A DNA stretch of 64,000 bases, from positions 1,477,889 through 1,541,888 of the forward strand of contig DDFJ01000004.1 in assembly GCA_002337125.1 (NCBI GenBank), read 5' to 3'. A program made the translations under genes and the position numbers. How positions within the stretch are numbered: the first letter of the stretch is position 1; the number at the start of each line of letters is the position of its first letter. This DNA comes from Chitinophagaceae bacterium UBA1931. Lineage in GTDB: Bacteria > Bacteroidota > Bacteroidia > Chitinophagales > Chitinophagaceae. The notes under the pieces are model-generated. The model saw only the letters and a program-made list of their open reading frames with translations, made no database searches and was not told the DNA's origin. Positions 1-8,951 of this stretch are shown here, piece by piece.

Positions 1-481
1 GGTACAAAGGATTATCGCCAAGGTTCCAGATATCTTCACAAATGGTAATCGCTAATTTCTTTCCCTTAAATTCAACAATACTCCAGTCATAAGCCGGTTC
101 AAAATAGCGGTATTCATCAAACACATCGTAAGTGGGTAAGCAGGTTTTATGAATAACAGCTTTTACTTCTTTTTCGTAAAGAAACCAGGCAGCGTTGTGC
201 AAATCTTTTCCTTCTTTGCGGCTGTTCCTGTCGGGCGAACCAACAATTACTCCAATGGTATCTGCATGTGCTTTGATTTGCTCAATAGCTTCGTTGCATT
301 TATTGATAAAGTCGTTGAATTCAAGAAAGTCCCTCGGAGGATAACCGCACACACTCAGTTCGCTGAACATAATCAGATCGCCACCTTGTGCCTTTGCTGC
401 TTCAACTGCATTAATTATCTTTCTTGTATTGCTCTCAAAGTTGCCGATATGATAATTTTGCTGCGCTAAAAAAATCTTCAT
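1..481 (-). CDS. nadE: Glutamine-dependent NAD+ synthetase, N-terminal part (cut by window start)
   Basis: Catalyses the last step of NAD+ synthesis, amidating nicotinic acid adenine dinucleotide with ammonia taken from glutamine. Only the first 160 codons are here; the gene continues past base 1. The visible part is a nitrilase-fold glutaminase domain. Its triad can be read: Glu41 in FSELSVCGYPP, Lys112 in IHKTCLP and Cys148 in ITICEDIW, as in the two-domain type of NAD synthetase. The ATG at 479-481 gives MKIFLAQQNY, a normal start for the family. It is divergent from gldB, so about 100 bases hold both promoters; I see no convincing -7/-33 pair there. nadC, also in NAD biosynthesis, lies 2.3 kb away. 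The synthetase domain itself cannot be seen. Confidence 0.93.
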   Translation of the reverse strand, partial: MKIFLAQQNYHIGNFESNTRKIINAVEAAKAQGGDLIMFSELSVCGYPPRDFLEFNDFINKCNEAIEQIKAHADTIGVIVGSPDRNSRKEGKDLHNAAWFLYEKEVKAVIHKTCLPTYDVFDEYRYFEPAYDWSIVEFKGKKLAITICEDIWNLGDNPLY

Positions 482-584
482 TACCAACTGTTTTTATTTG
501 CGGATGTAAATCAAAGGTCAAATTTCACGAATTTCGTCCACAGAACAACACAACATTCAAATCAATCTTTCGTTAGTGAACAGC

Positions 585-1631
585 ATGAAAAAAATATTAC
601 TGCCCGTTTTAGTTCTGTTCGTTTTTTCCTGTAAGGATAAAACCAATGCGCCCGATGTGTCCGGCATCAAACTTAAAGTTGATGTGCAGCGTTTTGAACA
701 GGATTTTTTTGCAGTTGACAGTAACAATACCAAAACAGGCCTGGTTCAACTTCAAACCAAATACCCCGCATTTCTTCCGCTATTTGTTGGAAATGTGCTG
801 GGACTTGGCCCCATCAGCGACAGTAATCAATTGGTATTTGAAGGTTGCAAACGCTTTCTTCACCTGAACGAACCTGTTTACAAGCGCTCACAGGAATTGT
901 ATAAAAATTTCGGAGATGTTGAGAAAGAATTAACGCAGGGCTTCAAATACGTAAAATATTATTTCCCTGCTTATAAAGTTCCTGCGCATATTATAACAAC
1001 CGTTGGGCCAATGGATGCACTTGCACCAATGACCAACCAGGAACCTTCGCCCAACTTCATGGGACAGGATTTTGTTGCAATAGGTTTACAGTTTTACCTG
1101 GGCAAAGATTTTTTTATTTATAACGATGCAGGCTTCATCAGCAATGTTGCACCACAATACCGTAGCCGCAGGTTTGCAAAAGAATTTATTGCTTCAGATA
1201 TTTTTAAACTGGTGATTGATGACATGTACCCCGACAGCAGCAACCGCTATCCACTGATTGAACGTTTTATTGAAAAAGGGAAACGGCTGTACCTGTTAAA
1301 CCAGTTTCTTCCATCAGCAGAAGACACGTTGCTGATTGGTTACACCGGCAAACAAATAAACTGGTGCAGGGATAATGAACGAAGCATTTACAACTTTTTT
1401 ATTCAACAGAATTTATTGTTTGAAATTGATCCGGCTCTAACACAAAACTTTACTACCGATGGACCAGCAACACAGGGAATGCCCGAAGAAAGTCCCGGTA
1501 ATGTTGGCGCATTCCTGGGATGGCAGATTGTAAAATCGTACATGAAAAAACATACATCAGTAACACCTGAACGGCTGATGCTGACAAAAAACAAAATCAT
1601 TTACGACGAATCGGCTTACAAACCGAAATAG
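585..1631 (+). CDS. gldB: Gliding motility lipoprotein GldB
   Basis: Cell-envelope lipoprotein first defined by non-gliding Flavobacterium mutants; its biochemical role is not established. The 348-residue product begins with a short signal peptide and lipobox (LFVFSC), followed by the GldB-type stretch VDVQRFEQDFF. Near the C-terminus is the family segment GAFLGWQIVKSYM followed by LM. A GTG nine bases upstream (576) is in frame, but the ATG at 585 puts the signal peptide at the N-terminus and is preferred. It is divergent from nadE and convergent with apaG, so probably transcribed alone. In Flavobacterium gldC lies beside gldB; no gldC is seen here. The other gld genes are 18 kb away. Confidence 0.9.
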   Translation: MKKILLPVLVLFVFSCKDKTNAPDVSGIKLKVDVQRFEQDFFAVDSNNTKTGLVQLQTKYPAFLPLFVGNVLGLGPISDSNQLVFEGCKRFLHLNEPVYKRSQELYKNFGDVEKELTQGFKYVKYYFPAYKVPAHIITTVGPMDALAPMTNQEPSPNFMGQDFVAIGLQFYLGKDFFIYNDAGFISNVAPQYRSRRFAKEFIASDIFKLVIDDMYPDSSNRYPLIERFIEKGKRLYLLNQFLPSAEDTLLIGYTGKQINWCRDNERSIYNFFIQQNLLFEIDPALTQNFTTDGPATQGMPEESPGNVGAFLGWQIVKSYMKKHTSVTPERLMLTKNKIIYDESAYKPK

Positions 1632-1636
1632 AGAAG

Positions 1637-2023
1637 TTAATTTGATTTAAACGGAGCAATCATTTCAAAAACAGGGATAGAAACTTTGAATAACTTTTTG
1701 TTATTGAGGTTTTCCATTGTGTAGAAGCCTTCCATTTTACCCATTTCTGTTTTCAGGTTACAGCCGCTTACATATTGGTATTGATCGCCTGGCTGTACTA
1801 CAGGTTGCACACCTACCACACCGTCGCCATCAATTTCTTTGTAAGAGCCGTTGCTGTCAAACACATTCCAGTGACGAAGTAATAATTTAACAGGGAAAAT
1901 GTTATTGTTTTCAATGGTAATGCGGTAGGCAAACATATACTCTCCCGCTACAGGATTGCTGTACTCTGGTTGATAAAATGTTTCTGCGCTGATGGTTACG
2001 CCTTCTGTTATTTTGGAAACCAT
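1637..2023 (-). CDS. apaG: ApaG domain protein
   Basis: A 128-residue single-domain ApaG protein with a fibronectin-III-like fold. ApaG has been linked to Co2+/Mg2+ efflux phenotypes in enterobacteria, but its molecular function is unclear. Family landmarks are FAYRITIENNN, the LLLRHWNVFDSNG segment that matches the conserved RHW motif, the glycine-rich GDGVVGVQPVVQPGD turn and the GKMEGFY stretch. The length is typical. It ends five bases from the gldB stop in convergent orientation with no obvious hairpin between them. Its start (MVSKITEG) is followed upstream on the same strand by a small membrane protein gene about 65 bases away. Confidence 0.93.
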   Translation of the reverse strand: MVSKITEGVTISAETFYQPEYSNPVAGEYMFAYRITIENNNIFPVKLLLRHWNVFDSNGSYKEIDGDGVVGVQPVVQPGDQYQYVSGCNLKTEMGKMEGFYTMENLNNKKLFKVSIPVFEMIAPFKSN

Positions 2024-2087
2024 GAATTAAAAATAAAATAAAATTCCGGGTTTACATGTCATTTGACAATAGTATTACACAACTTGT

Positions 2088-2336
2088 TTAATTATCGAAC
2101 CACCAACCAATATTTGTTTTGCTAAGTAACCATGTAACAGACATTACAAAAACAAGAACAGCTGTCACAATCATTAAAATCAATGCCCTCCTTTTTTTTC
2201 TTTTACGGCTGTTTGAACCTGCAGCATCAAAATATAAAAAGAAACTCCAGATTAATGCCCCTACGGTAAAAAAGAAAAAGAATTTAAACAGCTCTACCCT
2301 GGCTGTATAAGCTCCAAGCAAAATAATTGACTTCAT
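2088..2336 (-). CDS. Small two-helix membrane protein, unknown function
   Basis: An 82-residue protein that I do not recognise. It has two hydrophobic segments, about residues 15-36 and 54-72, separated by a very basic loop (SRKRKKRR). By the positive-inside rule that loop should be cytoplasmic with both ends outside. It lies between the SUI1-like gene and apaG on the same strand, with gaps of about 65 bases on each side, so it may belong to one transcript running from nadC to apaG. The opposite-strand reading of the same bases is a shadow. Confidence is moderate because the gene is short and has no recognised domain. Confidence 0.6.
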   Translation of the reverse strand: MKSIILLGAYTARVELFKFFFFFTVGALIWSFFLYFDAAGSNSRKRKKRRALILMIVTAVLVFVMSVTWLLSKTNIGWWFDN

Positions 2337-2399
2337 GTGGTTAGTTGTTAATGATAAAACCGACTGATGTAATCTTTAACTGATGATAAAATTGTTTTC

Positions 2400-2747
2400 T
2401 TAACCCGATTTTTTGGTTTTACTGTAACCGTTCTTCAGTAAGAACTGAACTACTTTATCCCGCTGATCGCCCTGTACTATAATCTCCCCGTCTTTAACCG
2501 AACCTCCCGTACCGCAAAAATTCTTTAATTGCTTCCCTAAAACTTCTGCATCATCGTCAGTACCCACAAATCCATCCACTAATGTAACAATTTTTCCTGC
2601 CCGATGTTTGGTTTCTAATTTAATGCGGAGGTTCTGCTGTGCCGGCGCCAATGTTTGCTTTACTGTACTTTCTTCTTCTTCAAATCTGAAATTGGGATCG
2701 GTGCTGAAAACAAAGCCCCGGTTGTCTGGTTTATGTTTCTTTGACAT
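2400..2747 (-). CDS. SUI1/eIF1-like translation factor (YciH family)
   Basis: A 115-residue protein homologous to eukaryotic initiation factor 1 and E. coli YciH, which can affect start-site fidelity. Residues 1-35 are charged and probably disordered. The SUI1 domain fills the rest: the RAGKIVTLVDGF strand, the ADAEVLGKQL-like helix (here DDAEVLGKQLKNFCGTGG), the KDGEIIVQGDQRDKVVQFLLKNGY C-terminal segment. The CGTGGSVK loop is the most diagnostic motif. It follows nadC by six bases on the same strand, so the two are almost certainly co-transcribed and perhaps translationally coupled. Confidence 0.92.
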   Translation of the reverse strand: MSKKHKPDNRGFVFSTDPNFRFEEEESTVKQTLAPAQQNLRIKLETKHRAGKIVTLVDGFVGTDDDAEVLGKQLKNFCGTGGSVKDGEIIVQGDQRDKVVQFLLKNGYSKTKKSG

Positions 2748-2753
2748 CGTTGA

Positions 2754-3623
2754 TTATTTATTGGATTCAATCAGTTTGGCTTTTAAACTAAGATCAAGAC
2801 TCCTGGCCTGGTGAATTAATGCCCCGACGCTGATAAAGTCAACATTGGTTTTTGCATATTCCTCAATATTATCAAAATTAATTCCGCCGCTTGCTTCGGT
2901 TTCATAACGGTCATTGATGATTACTATTGCCTCTTTAATCAATTCGGGCGAAAAATTGTCAAGCATTATGCGATCTACTTTTCCAACTGCCATTACTTTC
3001 TTTACATCTTCAAGCGATCTTGTTTCCACTTCAATCTTCATTCCCGGCTTTACTCGCTGCACATAATCATGCGCTTTTTCAATAGCGGCTTCAATACCTC
3101 CGCAGTAATCAATATGATTATCCTTCAGCATAATCATATCATACAAAGCAAAACGATGATTATAACCTCCGCCTATTGCAACGGCTTCTTTTTCCAGTAA
3201 ACGAAAGTTTGGTGTTGTTTTTCTTGTATCCAGAATTCTTGTTCGATAACCGCTTAGCTTATCTGCATACTTTTTGGTAAGAGTAGCTATGCCACTCATG
3301 CGTTGCATGCAATTCAGCACCAGCCGTTCGCATTGCAGGATTGTATAAACCGTTGCTTCAACTTCAAATGCAATTTCACCGACTTTCATCAGCTCACCAT
3401 CCTGCTTAAACGCAGTAAATACGCAGCCCGGTTCTTTATGCCTGAAAATTTTTTCAGCCACTTTTACACCTGCCAGCACACCATCTTCTTTTATCTTCAA
3501 AACTGCTTTTCCTTTTGCGTCGGGCGAAATACAGCTAAGAGTTGAATGATCGCCTTCACCTATATCTTCCTTCAGTGCATGCACAACAAGGTCGTGCAGC
3601 AGTTCTTCATAATTTGCTATCAT
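2754..3623 (-). CDS. nadC: Nicotinate-nucleotide pyrophosphorylase (carboxylating)
   Basis: Quinolinate phosphoribosyltransferase: converts quinolinate and PRPP to nicotinic acid mononucleotide, CO2 and pyrophosphate in de novo NAD synthesis. The 289 residues match the normal length. Motifs in order: KEDIGEGDHST near the N-terminus, ERLVLNCMQRMSGIAT, the ILDTRKTTPNFR substrate-binding segment, GGGYNHRFALYDMIMLKDNH, and the C-terminal barrel strands IEVETRSLEDV, DRIMLDNFSPE, ASGGINFDNI and VDFISVGALIH. An intrinsic terminator lies between it and the upstream DUF4783 gene, so nadC probably has its own promoter. nadE lies nearby but on another transcript. Confidence 0.96.
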   Translation of the reverse strand: MIANYEELLHDLVVHALKEDIGEGDHSTLSCISPDAKGKAVLKIKEDGVLAGVKVAEKIFRHKEPGCVFTAFKQDGELMKVGEIAFEVEATVYTILQCERLVLNCMQRMSGIATLTKKYADKLSGYRTRILDTRKTTPNFRLLEKEAVAIGGGYNHRFALYDMIMLKDNHIDYCGGIEAAIEKAHDYVQRVKPGMKIEVETRSLEDVKKVMAVGKVDRIMLDNFSPELIKEAIVIINDRYETEASGGINFDNIEEYAKTNVDFISVGALIHQARSLDLSLKAKLIESNK

Positions 3624-3663
3624 GCCGCAAATCTAACGCAAATCAATTTTCCGGTACCAGAAT

Positions 3664-3690
3664 CAAAAAACCCCGGCATAAAAGCCGGGG
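3664..3690 (-). terminator. Intrinsic terminator after the DUF4783 gene
   Basis: A perfect 7-bp GC stem, CCCCGGC (3671-3677) and GCCGGGG (3684-3690), with a six-base loop. On the minus strand it is followed directly by a run of T (the A run at 3665-3670). It lies 26 bases past the DUF4783 stop and 40 bases before the nadC start. Confidence 0.85.
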
Positions 3691-3715
3691 CCTGAGAGTA
3701 AAATTTCTTCATTAA

Positions 3716-4102
3716 TTATTTCAGTTCAAATTCAATTCCCTGTATTAATTGTTTATCACCTCTTGTGCGCATGTACACAGTTGTACGGTAAGAGTCGCCG
3801 CCGGTTGTAAGCGTACCAATAATAAAATTGGATGAAGGGTTACTGCCTGAATGTTGCAGTTCAAAGTTTTTTACTTTGTTTAAAGCAAAAAAGTCTTTTA
3901 CCACCATTTCTGCCTGTCCTTTGCTGAACGTATTGCTTTTACCCGGCACACTTACATCCACCATATTGTCAAAATATTTGGCCAACTTGTCGGCACTGCC
4001 TGTCTTTAATGCAGCTACAATATCATCCTTCTGGTAAGAAAAGGACAACAATACAGCCATAAGCGGTAGCATTAACAAAACCAAAAATCCCTTCTTTTTC
4101 AT
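3716..4102 (-). CDS. DUF4783 domain exported protein
   Basis: A 128-residue protein of the NTF2-like DUF4783 family, found mainly in Bacteroidota; no function is established. An ATG at 4102 gives MKKKGFLVLLMLPLMAVLLSFS, a clear signal peptide. The in-frame ATG at 4147 would only add a non-hydrophobic leader. The mature part starts DDIVAALKTGSADKLAKYFDN, the usual small-cone helix region, and ends with strands TYRTTVYMRTRG-like and QGIEFELK. It carries its own terminator and is likely monocistronic. About 210 bases separate it from the next gene upstream; they contain one hairpin at 4250-4269. Confidence 0.8.
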   Translation of the reverse strand: MKKKGFLVLLMLPLMAVLLSFSYQKDDIVAALKTGSADKLAKYFDNMVDVSVPGKSNTFSKGQAEMVVKDFFALNKVKNFELQHSGSNPSSNFIIGTLTTGGDSYRTTVYMRTRGDKQLIQGIEFELK

Positions 4103-4249
4103 TTTTTCTAGTTTATTCAGTATGATACGAAAAACATGCCAATCCATAATGTTAGACAGATAAAGCTAACCAATTGCTGCTGGCTTTAACACATAGAGAT
4201 GGTTTTGAATCAATAAAATAAAGAAAAAGGCTATTCATTTTAATGTAAA

Positions 4250-4269
4250 GGGTCGGTGAAAACCGACCC
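4250..4269 (-). terminator. Hairpin downstream of the T9SS cargo gene
   Basis: Perfect 8-bp stem GGGTCGGT (4250-4257) / ACCGACCC (4262-4269) with a four-base loop that reads GAAA on the plus strand. It lies about 45 bases past the stop of the minus-strand cargo gene. The downstream minus-strand bases are T-rich (TTTACATT) but not a pure U tract, so termination is likely but not certain. Confidence 0.6.
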
Positions 4270-4313
4270 GATAAGACCTCAAAAGGCCTACTCTATCAAA
4301 TCGTTGATCTGCA

Positions 4314-7013
4314 TTATTGCTTCAGGAATAATTGACTGAAAACCTGCTTTCCATCAGCATATTGCAATATATAAGTTCCGTTTGTTAGATTATTGATATT
4401 AGCTGAAGTAATAACTGCATTTGCGGGTATTACTCCTCTTGTCATTATTCTTCCCGATACATCCACAACCGTGTACGTTGCATTCACGGCTTCCGGATGG
4501 CTGAACCTGAGTTGAGACTGTACAGGGTTTTGTAAAACTGTTAATTTACTTTCCTTCTTACCGCCAACTGATACTATCTGGCTGTACGTAACAGTGCCAT
4601 AATAATCGGTAAGTTTTAACTGGTAATATTTTTTACCCTGCGCAGCTACTCCTGCATCAAAGTAAGTATACCGCACATCCTGGGTTGGCGTAACAGCATA
4701 CAAATAGTTAAAATGCACCCCATCATTGCTTTGCTGCAATTCGAAATTCTTGTACATACCTGCATTCTCAACTTCCCATGAAAGTTGGTTACCACTTCCT
4801 GCATTTGCTGCAGTAAATAATTTTAATGCGGAAGGCAAAATCACAACATTGCCGATAATGTATGGATAACCTGTTCCTGCAGTTCCAAAATTGCTGACAG
4901 CACTGGCAGCAGTAGAAGCATAATTTGACGTATTACTGTTACTGAAAGCAGTAGGTGATGGGATAAGCATCCAATGTGCACCTATATAACGCCAAACACC
5001 AATCGCTGAGTTGGCAAGTGATGAAAAAGTTGCTCCTTCAATAGTGTTGGTATACCAGTCAAGACGAATATGTGCATTAGCAGAACCTGCAGCTCTGTCA
5101 ATTTGCCAAACTGCATCTACATGATCACTTCTGTTTGCGAAAGCCGGGCCACCAGGCACACCATTCGTTGTGGTACTTCTGAAAACAGATATTGAAAAAT
5201 CTGATCCTGCAGAAGCAGGTGAAATTGTTGCAGGCAGGTATAAGCTTGTTGTTCCTATTGGGAAAACTCTTGCAGATGCTCCTAAATTATTCTGACGTAA
5301 ACGTCCATTGGTTGAAGTAGTTGGTGCAGTTACAATATATCTTGATGAAGTTGCACCGCTGATACTTCCACCCGAAGCAATGGTAAGATTATTTGAACCA
5401 ATGTTCAGCTTGCCGTTTGATGAAGATGCAAGTGAAAGTACATTGTTTACAGTAATACTTGTTGCAAGTGATAAGCCTGCTGCATTTGTATTACTGTTGG
5501 TTAAATTGTAAAAAGTTGTACTTGCCGAACCTCCGATTACTTGTGCCTGGGTTGTACTGTTGAATGTTACTGTCGCTGTGCCGGGTAAAAAACTGCCGTT
5601 GTTAATCCAGTTACGTTGCACAGTAACATTTACATTATTGGTTGCAGCATCAAGCACACCTCCAATAGTCACATCATTTACAAATGTTGTTGGTGTAAAT
5701 AACCTTACAGTTGGTGTATTAGAAGAATAAACAACCATATTGTAAAACGATGGTGTACTCTTCATGTAAAACAATGCACTTGTTGGCGATGACGGATCAC
5801 CAAACTGGACTGTGCCACCAGTTACCAATGATGTGGCTGCATAATTGATATAATCATCATATACGCCAGCCGGCTTTTGTACAACAAGTGTACCTCCGGT
5901 CATTGTAAAACTGGAACCGCTTGCCTGTATACCAAATGATGGAACACTGTAATTGTTTCCAACTGTGCATATAGTTACTGTGCCACTGCTTTGAGTATAA
6001 GTAAGCGTTGAATATCCGGTATTTCCAAATAAAGCTCCACTTACATTCAGCGCACCACCTTCAACAATAATTGATGCACCTGAATTATATTGAAGCCACC
6101 AGTCAGAGGTTACTCCTACATTATATGTTCCGGCAGTTATCCTTATCACCCCGGATAATTGCGTATCACCATTCTGTCCTGTAACTGTAACATTGGGATT
6201 ATTAAGCCAGATACCTTCATCTGAGGCAATCGTAGGATTTGCTGTTGAGAAAAAAGTATTGTTAAGCGTATACGAACCCGACATCTTGATAATACCTTTC
6301 GTTAAAACAAGAAAACCTGCAGCAGCGGTGAATGCAGATGAAGATACTTCCACGATATTATTTCCTGCTGATCCCGAATTGTTGATGTTAACAGTATTTA
6401 CATCCGTTGTTGTTCCTGTACCTGTAAGCTGTTGGTTTGAAGATCCGTTAAATATAAGGTCAGCTGATGCTGAACCAATATTCAGGTCTAATGTTCCGTT
6501 GTTGGTTAAATTACCTCCAATATCAATACTGTTACCACCATTTCCTGCAGTTATTATACTGCCTCCATTATTAATTGTGATATTGCCTGTAACAGATAAA
6601 TTCCGGTCGGTATTATTATTTCCCAATTCAAGTGAAGCCGAACTACTTCCCACTACCAGCGAACCTATGTTTTGAGCAGGACTTATGTTCAGTGTAACAG
6701 AATGACCATTTTGAATTGTAACCACACCTGTTCCCGAGTTTTGTCCGGGATATCCTTGTGAAGGATTTGTAACCCAGGTTGAACCATTCCAACGCTGCCA
6801 GTTTGATGTTGCGTTCCAGTTCATACTGCCGGCATTAGTTCTATAATCCCCAACAGACTGTGCAAATACGCATGACACATTTAACAGAAACGTTATTACT
6901 AACAGAGCGGAGATACAACCGGGAAATAACAAAAGAGAAAACACAGCTCTGTACCTTGCTGATACAGCATATTTAACTAAGGGTACAAACGGATTGAAGA
7001 GTTGAGTGCTCAT
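4314..7013 (-). CDS. Secreted repeat-rich protein with T9SS C-terminal sorting domain
   Basis: An 899-residue exported protein. The N-terminus has a long hydrophobic segment (about residues 20-51, ending CVFAQ) that fits a signal peptide with an extended basic region. Residues 52-720 are rich in G, S, T and N with repeated short beta-strand motifs such as NNGTLDLN, GGSIITAG and FYNLTNSN, the pattern of right-handed beta-helix or adhesin-like surface proteins. The last 80 residues form a type A T9SS sorting domain: LTVLQNPVQSQL, YTVVDVSGRI and LTNGTYILQYADGKQVFSQLF. It should cross the outer membrane through the T9SS whose motor genes lie at 19.6-24.5 kb. No enzyme domain is recognised; the role is probably adhesion or matrix. 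A hairpin follows the stop. Confidence 0.85.
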   Translation of the reverse strand: MSTQLFNPFVPLVKYAVSARYRAVFSLLLFPGCISALLVITFLLNVSCVFAQSVGDYRTNAGSMNWNATSNWQRWNGSTWVTNPSQGYPGQNSGTGVVTIQNGHSVTLNISPAQNIGSLVVGSSSASLELGNNNTDRNLSVTGNITINNGGSIITAGNGGNSIDIGGNLTNNGTLDLNIGSASADLIFNGSSNQQLTGTGTTTDVNTVNINNSGSAGNNIVEVSSSAFTAAAGFLVLTKGIIKMSGSYTLNNTFFSTANPTIASDEGIWLNNPNVTVTGQNGDTQLSGVIRITAGTYNVGVTSDWWLQYNSGASIIVEGGALNVSGALFGNTGYSTLTYTQSSGTVTICTVGNNYSVPSFGIQASGSSFTMTGGTLVVQKPAGVYDDYINYAATSLVTGGTVQFGDPSSPTSALFYMKSTPSFYNMVVYSSNTPTVRLFTPTTFVNDVTIGGVLDAATNNVNVTVQRNWINNGSFLPGTATVTFNSTTQAQVIGGSASTTFYNLTNSNTNAAGLSLATSITVNNVLSLASSSNGKLNIGSNNLTIASGGSISGATSSRYIVTAPTTSTNGRLRQNNLGASARVFPIGTTSLYLPATISPASAGSDFSISVFRSTTTNGVPGGPAFANRSDHVDAVWQIDRAAGSANAHIRLDWYTNTIEGATFSSLANSAIGVWRYIGAHWMLIPSPTAFSNSNTSNYASTAASAVSNFGTAGTGYPYIIGNVVILPSALKLFTAANAGSGNQLSWEVENAGMYKNFELQQSNDGVHFNYLYAVTPTQDVRYTYFDAGVAAQGKKYYQLKLTDYYGTVTYSQIVSVGGKKESKLTVLQNPVQSQLRFSHPEAVNATYTVVDVSGRIMTRGVIPANAVITSANINNLTNGTYILQYADGKQVFSQLFLKQ

Positions 7014-7430
7014 CGTTTTTCGAAAAAGGATTTTGGAATAATACTTAGCTAAAGTAATACAAACATCTAAATAAAAGACTGTTTCACTTAAGAAAAATAA
7101 GCATTTACCCCTAAAAAGGGTGTTTGTACTCCATGCTTCGTAATTTTCCTAAGCAGAAAAACGGGTGTTTTTGATAAAAAAGTAATATTGCATTAAAAGT
7201 GTTATTAATATGATTCGGACTCTTTTTTTGTCTTGATTGCTATTTCTCTACAAAATATTTTTCAAATTTCCTCTGCTTAAAAACAGCCGCTATTCTAATC
7301 AGCTCTTGCCGATGTTCAGCTCAAATGGAGTAGCTTTGCGAGCGAAAAAGATCTTGATTTCTCTGCCCCTTTTTTGGAAAAGAAGATCACAGACCTCAAC
7401 AGCAAATAATCATAAGACAAATCAATTAAG
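7014..7430. other. 417-base divergent intergenic region
   Basis: This AT-rich gap separates the cargo gene (minus) from gpmI (plus) and must hold both promoters. I see one good -7 match for gpmI at 7331-7338, listed separately, and for the minus strand only a one-mismatch TACTTTAG near 7050-7060. No RNA gene or convincing ORF is visible; the short reading frames here have no start context, domain or signal peptide. Confidence 0.6.
7306..7338 (+). promoter_or_regulatory. Candidate promoter for gpmI
   Basis: TAGCTTTG at 7331-7338 is an exact match to the Bacteroidota -7 consensus TAnnTTTG. Upstream only a TTG at 7306-7308 is found, 22 bases away, slightly longer than the usual 19-21 base spacing to the -33 element. 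It would give a leader of about 85 bases before the gpmI ATG. Confidence 0.4.
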
Positions 7431-8951
7431 ATGACACAGAAAAAAGCAATCCTCGTAATCATGGATGGATGGGGACTTGGCCAGGTAAAAAGCGCCGATG
7501 CCATTCAGAATGCTAATGTTCCTTTCGTTTCAAGTCTATATTCAAAATATTCAAATACTACCCTTACTACCTGCGGTGAAGCAGTAGGTTTACCCGATGG
7601 ACAAATGGGTAATAGTGAAGTTGGTCACCTCAACCTTGGTGCCGGCCGTATTGTTTACCAGGAACTGCAGCGCATACATGTAGCTGTCCGTAACGGTGAG
7701 TTTGCAGCTAATCCTGTTTTAAACGCAAGTATTGATTATGCCATCAGTAACAACAAACCACTTCATATCATTGGTCTTGTAAGCGACGGTGGTGTTCACT
7801 CTCATACAAGTCATCTCAAAGCTATTACCAGCCTCTGCAAAACAAAAGGCTTAACCAATGTATTTATTCATGCATTTACTGATGGAAGAGATACAGATCC
7901 AAAAAGCGGACTTGGTTATTTAACCAATCTGCAGGCACATCTTGATCAATCGACTGGTGTGATTGCTTCTGTAACCGGACGTTATTATGCAATGGACAGG
8001 GACAAGCGTTGGGAACGTGTTAAACTGGCTTATGATGCGTTGGTAAATGCAGTTGGCGAAAAAACAGATAATGTTCTTAAAGCAGTTGCCGCATCTTACG
8101 AAAATGGTGTAACAGATGAATTCCTGAAACCAATCATTAATGTAAATGCTCCCGATTCAAGCATTAAAGAAGGTGATGCAGTAATCTGCTTCAATTTCCG
8201 CACCGATCGTTGCCGTGAAATTACACAGGTATTAACCCAGCAGGATATGCCTGAATTTGGCATGAAGAAAATGAAACTGCATTATACCACAATGACCGAG
8301 TATGATAAAACATACAAAGATGTGAATGTAATTTTTGCAACGGATAACCTCACTCAAACATTGGGTGAAGTATTGGAGGAAAATGGATTAAGGCAAATCC
8401 GTATTGCAGAAACAGAAAAATATCCACATGTAAGTTTCTTCTTCAGCGGTGGAAGGGAAAAGCCATTTGAACGTGAACAACGCATCATGATTCCTTCTCC
8501 CAAAGTAGCTACTTACGATCTGCAACCCGAAATGAGTGCACTGGAAGTAACAGATGCAATTGTTCCGGAAATTGAAGATGAAACTGCCGATTTTATTTGC
8601 CTCAACTTTGCCAATGCCGACATGGTTGGTCATACAGGTGTTTTCAGCGCAGCACAAAAAGCAGTTGAAACAGTTGATAAATGTGTTGAGCGTGTGGTAA
8701 AAGCAGCATTGGATCATGACTATGCAGTATTTATTTTGGCCGATCATGGTAATGCAGATTATATGATTAACGAAGATGGCACACCAAATACAGCACATAC
8801 GTTAAATCCTGTTCCATTAATTTTGGTTGACCGTTCATGGAAAGGAAAATTAAAACCCGGAAAATTGGGTGATATTGCACCATCCATTTTAAAAATGATG
8901 GGGTTGGCCATTCCCAAAGAAATGACAGGGGATGTGCTGCTTGAAGATTAA
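7431..8951 (+). CDS. gpmI: 2,3-bisphosphoglycerate-independent phosphoglycerate mutase
   Basis: Interconverts 3- and 2-phosphoglycerate in glycolysis and gluconeogenesis using two Mn2+ ions and a phosphoserine intermediate. The 506 residues are the normal family length. The metal ligand Asp12 sits in VIMDGWG; the phosphorylated Ser62 is in MGNSEVGHLNLGAGR. Other markers are SDGGVHSH, the HAFTDGRDTDP substrate loop, RYYAMDRDKRWER, NFRTDR and the second metal site FILADHGNAD followed by AHTLNPVPLIL. Its stop overlaps the start of the next gene (TAATG), so at least that gene is translationally coupled. A housekeeping enzyme at the head of a heme uptake group is an odd operon mate. Confidence 0.97.
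   Translation: MTQKKAILVIMDGWGLGQVKSADAIQNANVPFVSSLYSKYSNTTLTTCGEAVGLPDGQMGNSEVGHLNLGAGRIVYQELQRIHVAVRNGEFAANPVLNASIDYAISNNKPLHIIGLVSDGGVHSHTSHLKAITSLCKTKGLTNVFIHAFTDGRDTDPKSGLGYLTNLQAHLDQSTGVIASVTGRYYAMDRDKRWERVKLAYDALVNAVGEKTDNVLKAVAASYENGVTDEFLKPIINVNAPDSSIKEGDAVICFNFRTDRCREITQVLTQQDMPEFGMKKMKLHYTTMTEYDKTYKDVNVIFATDNLTQTLGEVLEENGLRQIRIAETEKYPHVSFFFSGGREKPFEREQRIMIPSPKVATYDLQPEMSALEVTDAIVPEIEDETADFICLNFANADMVGHTGVFSAAQKAVETVDKCVERVVKAALDHDYAVFILADHGNADYMINEDGTPNTAHTLNPVPLILVDRSWKGKLKPGKLGDIAPSILKMMGLAIPKEMTGDVLLED

Noticed and set aside
149..469. 106-codon plus-strand frame at the window start
   Set aside because: The opposite strand encodes the nitrilase domain of NAD synthetase with its complete catalytic triad.
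6193..6675. 160-codon plus-strand frame inside the T9SS cargo gene
   Set aside because: It is a shadow of the long minus-strand gene, which has signal peptide, repeats and a sorting domain; the shadow has none.
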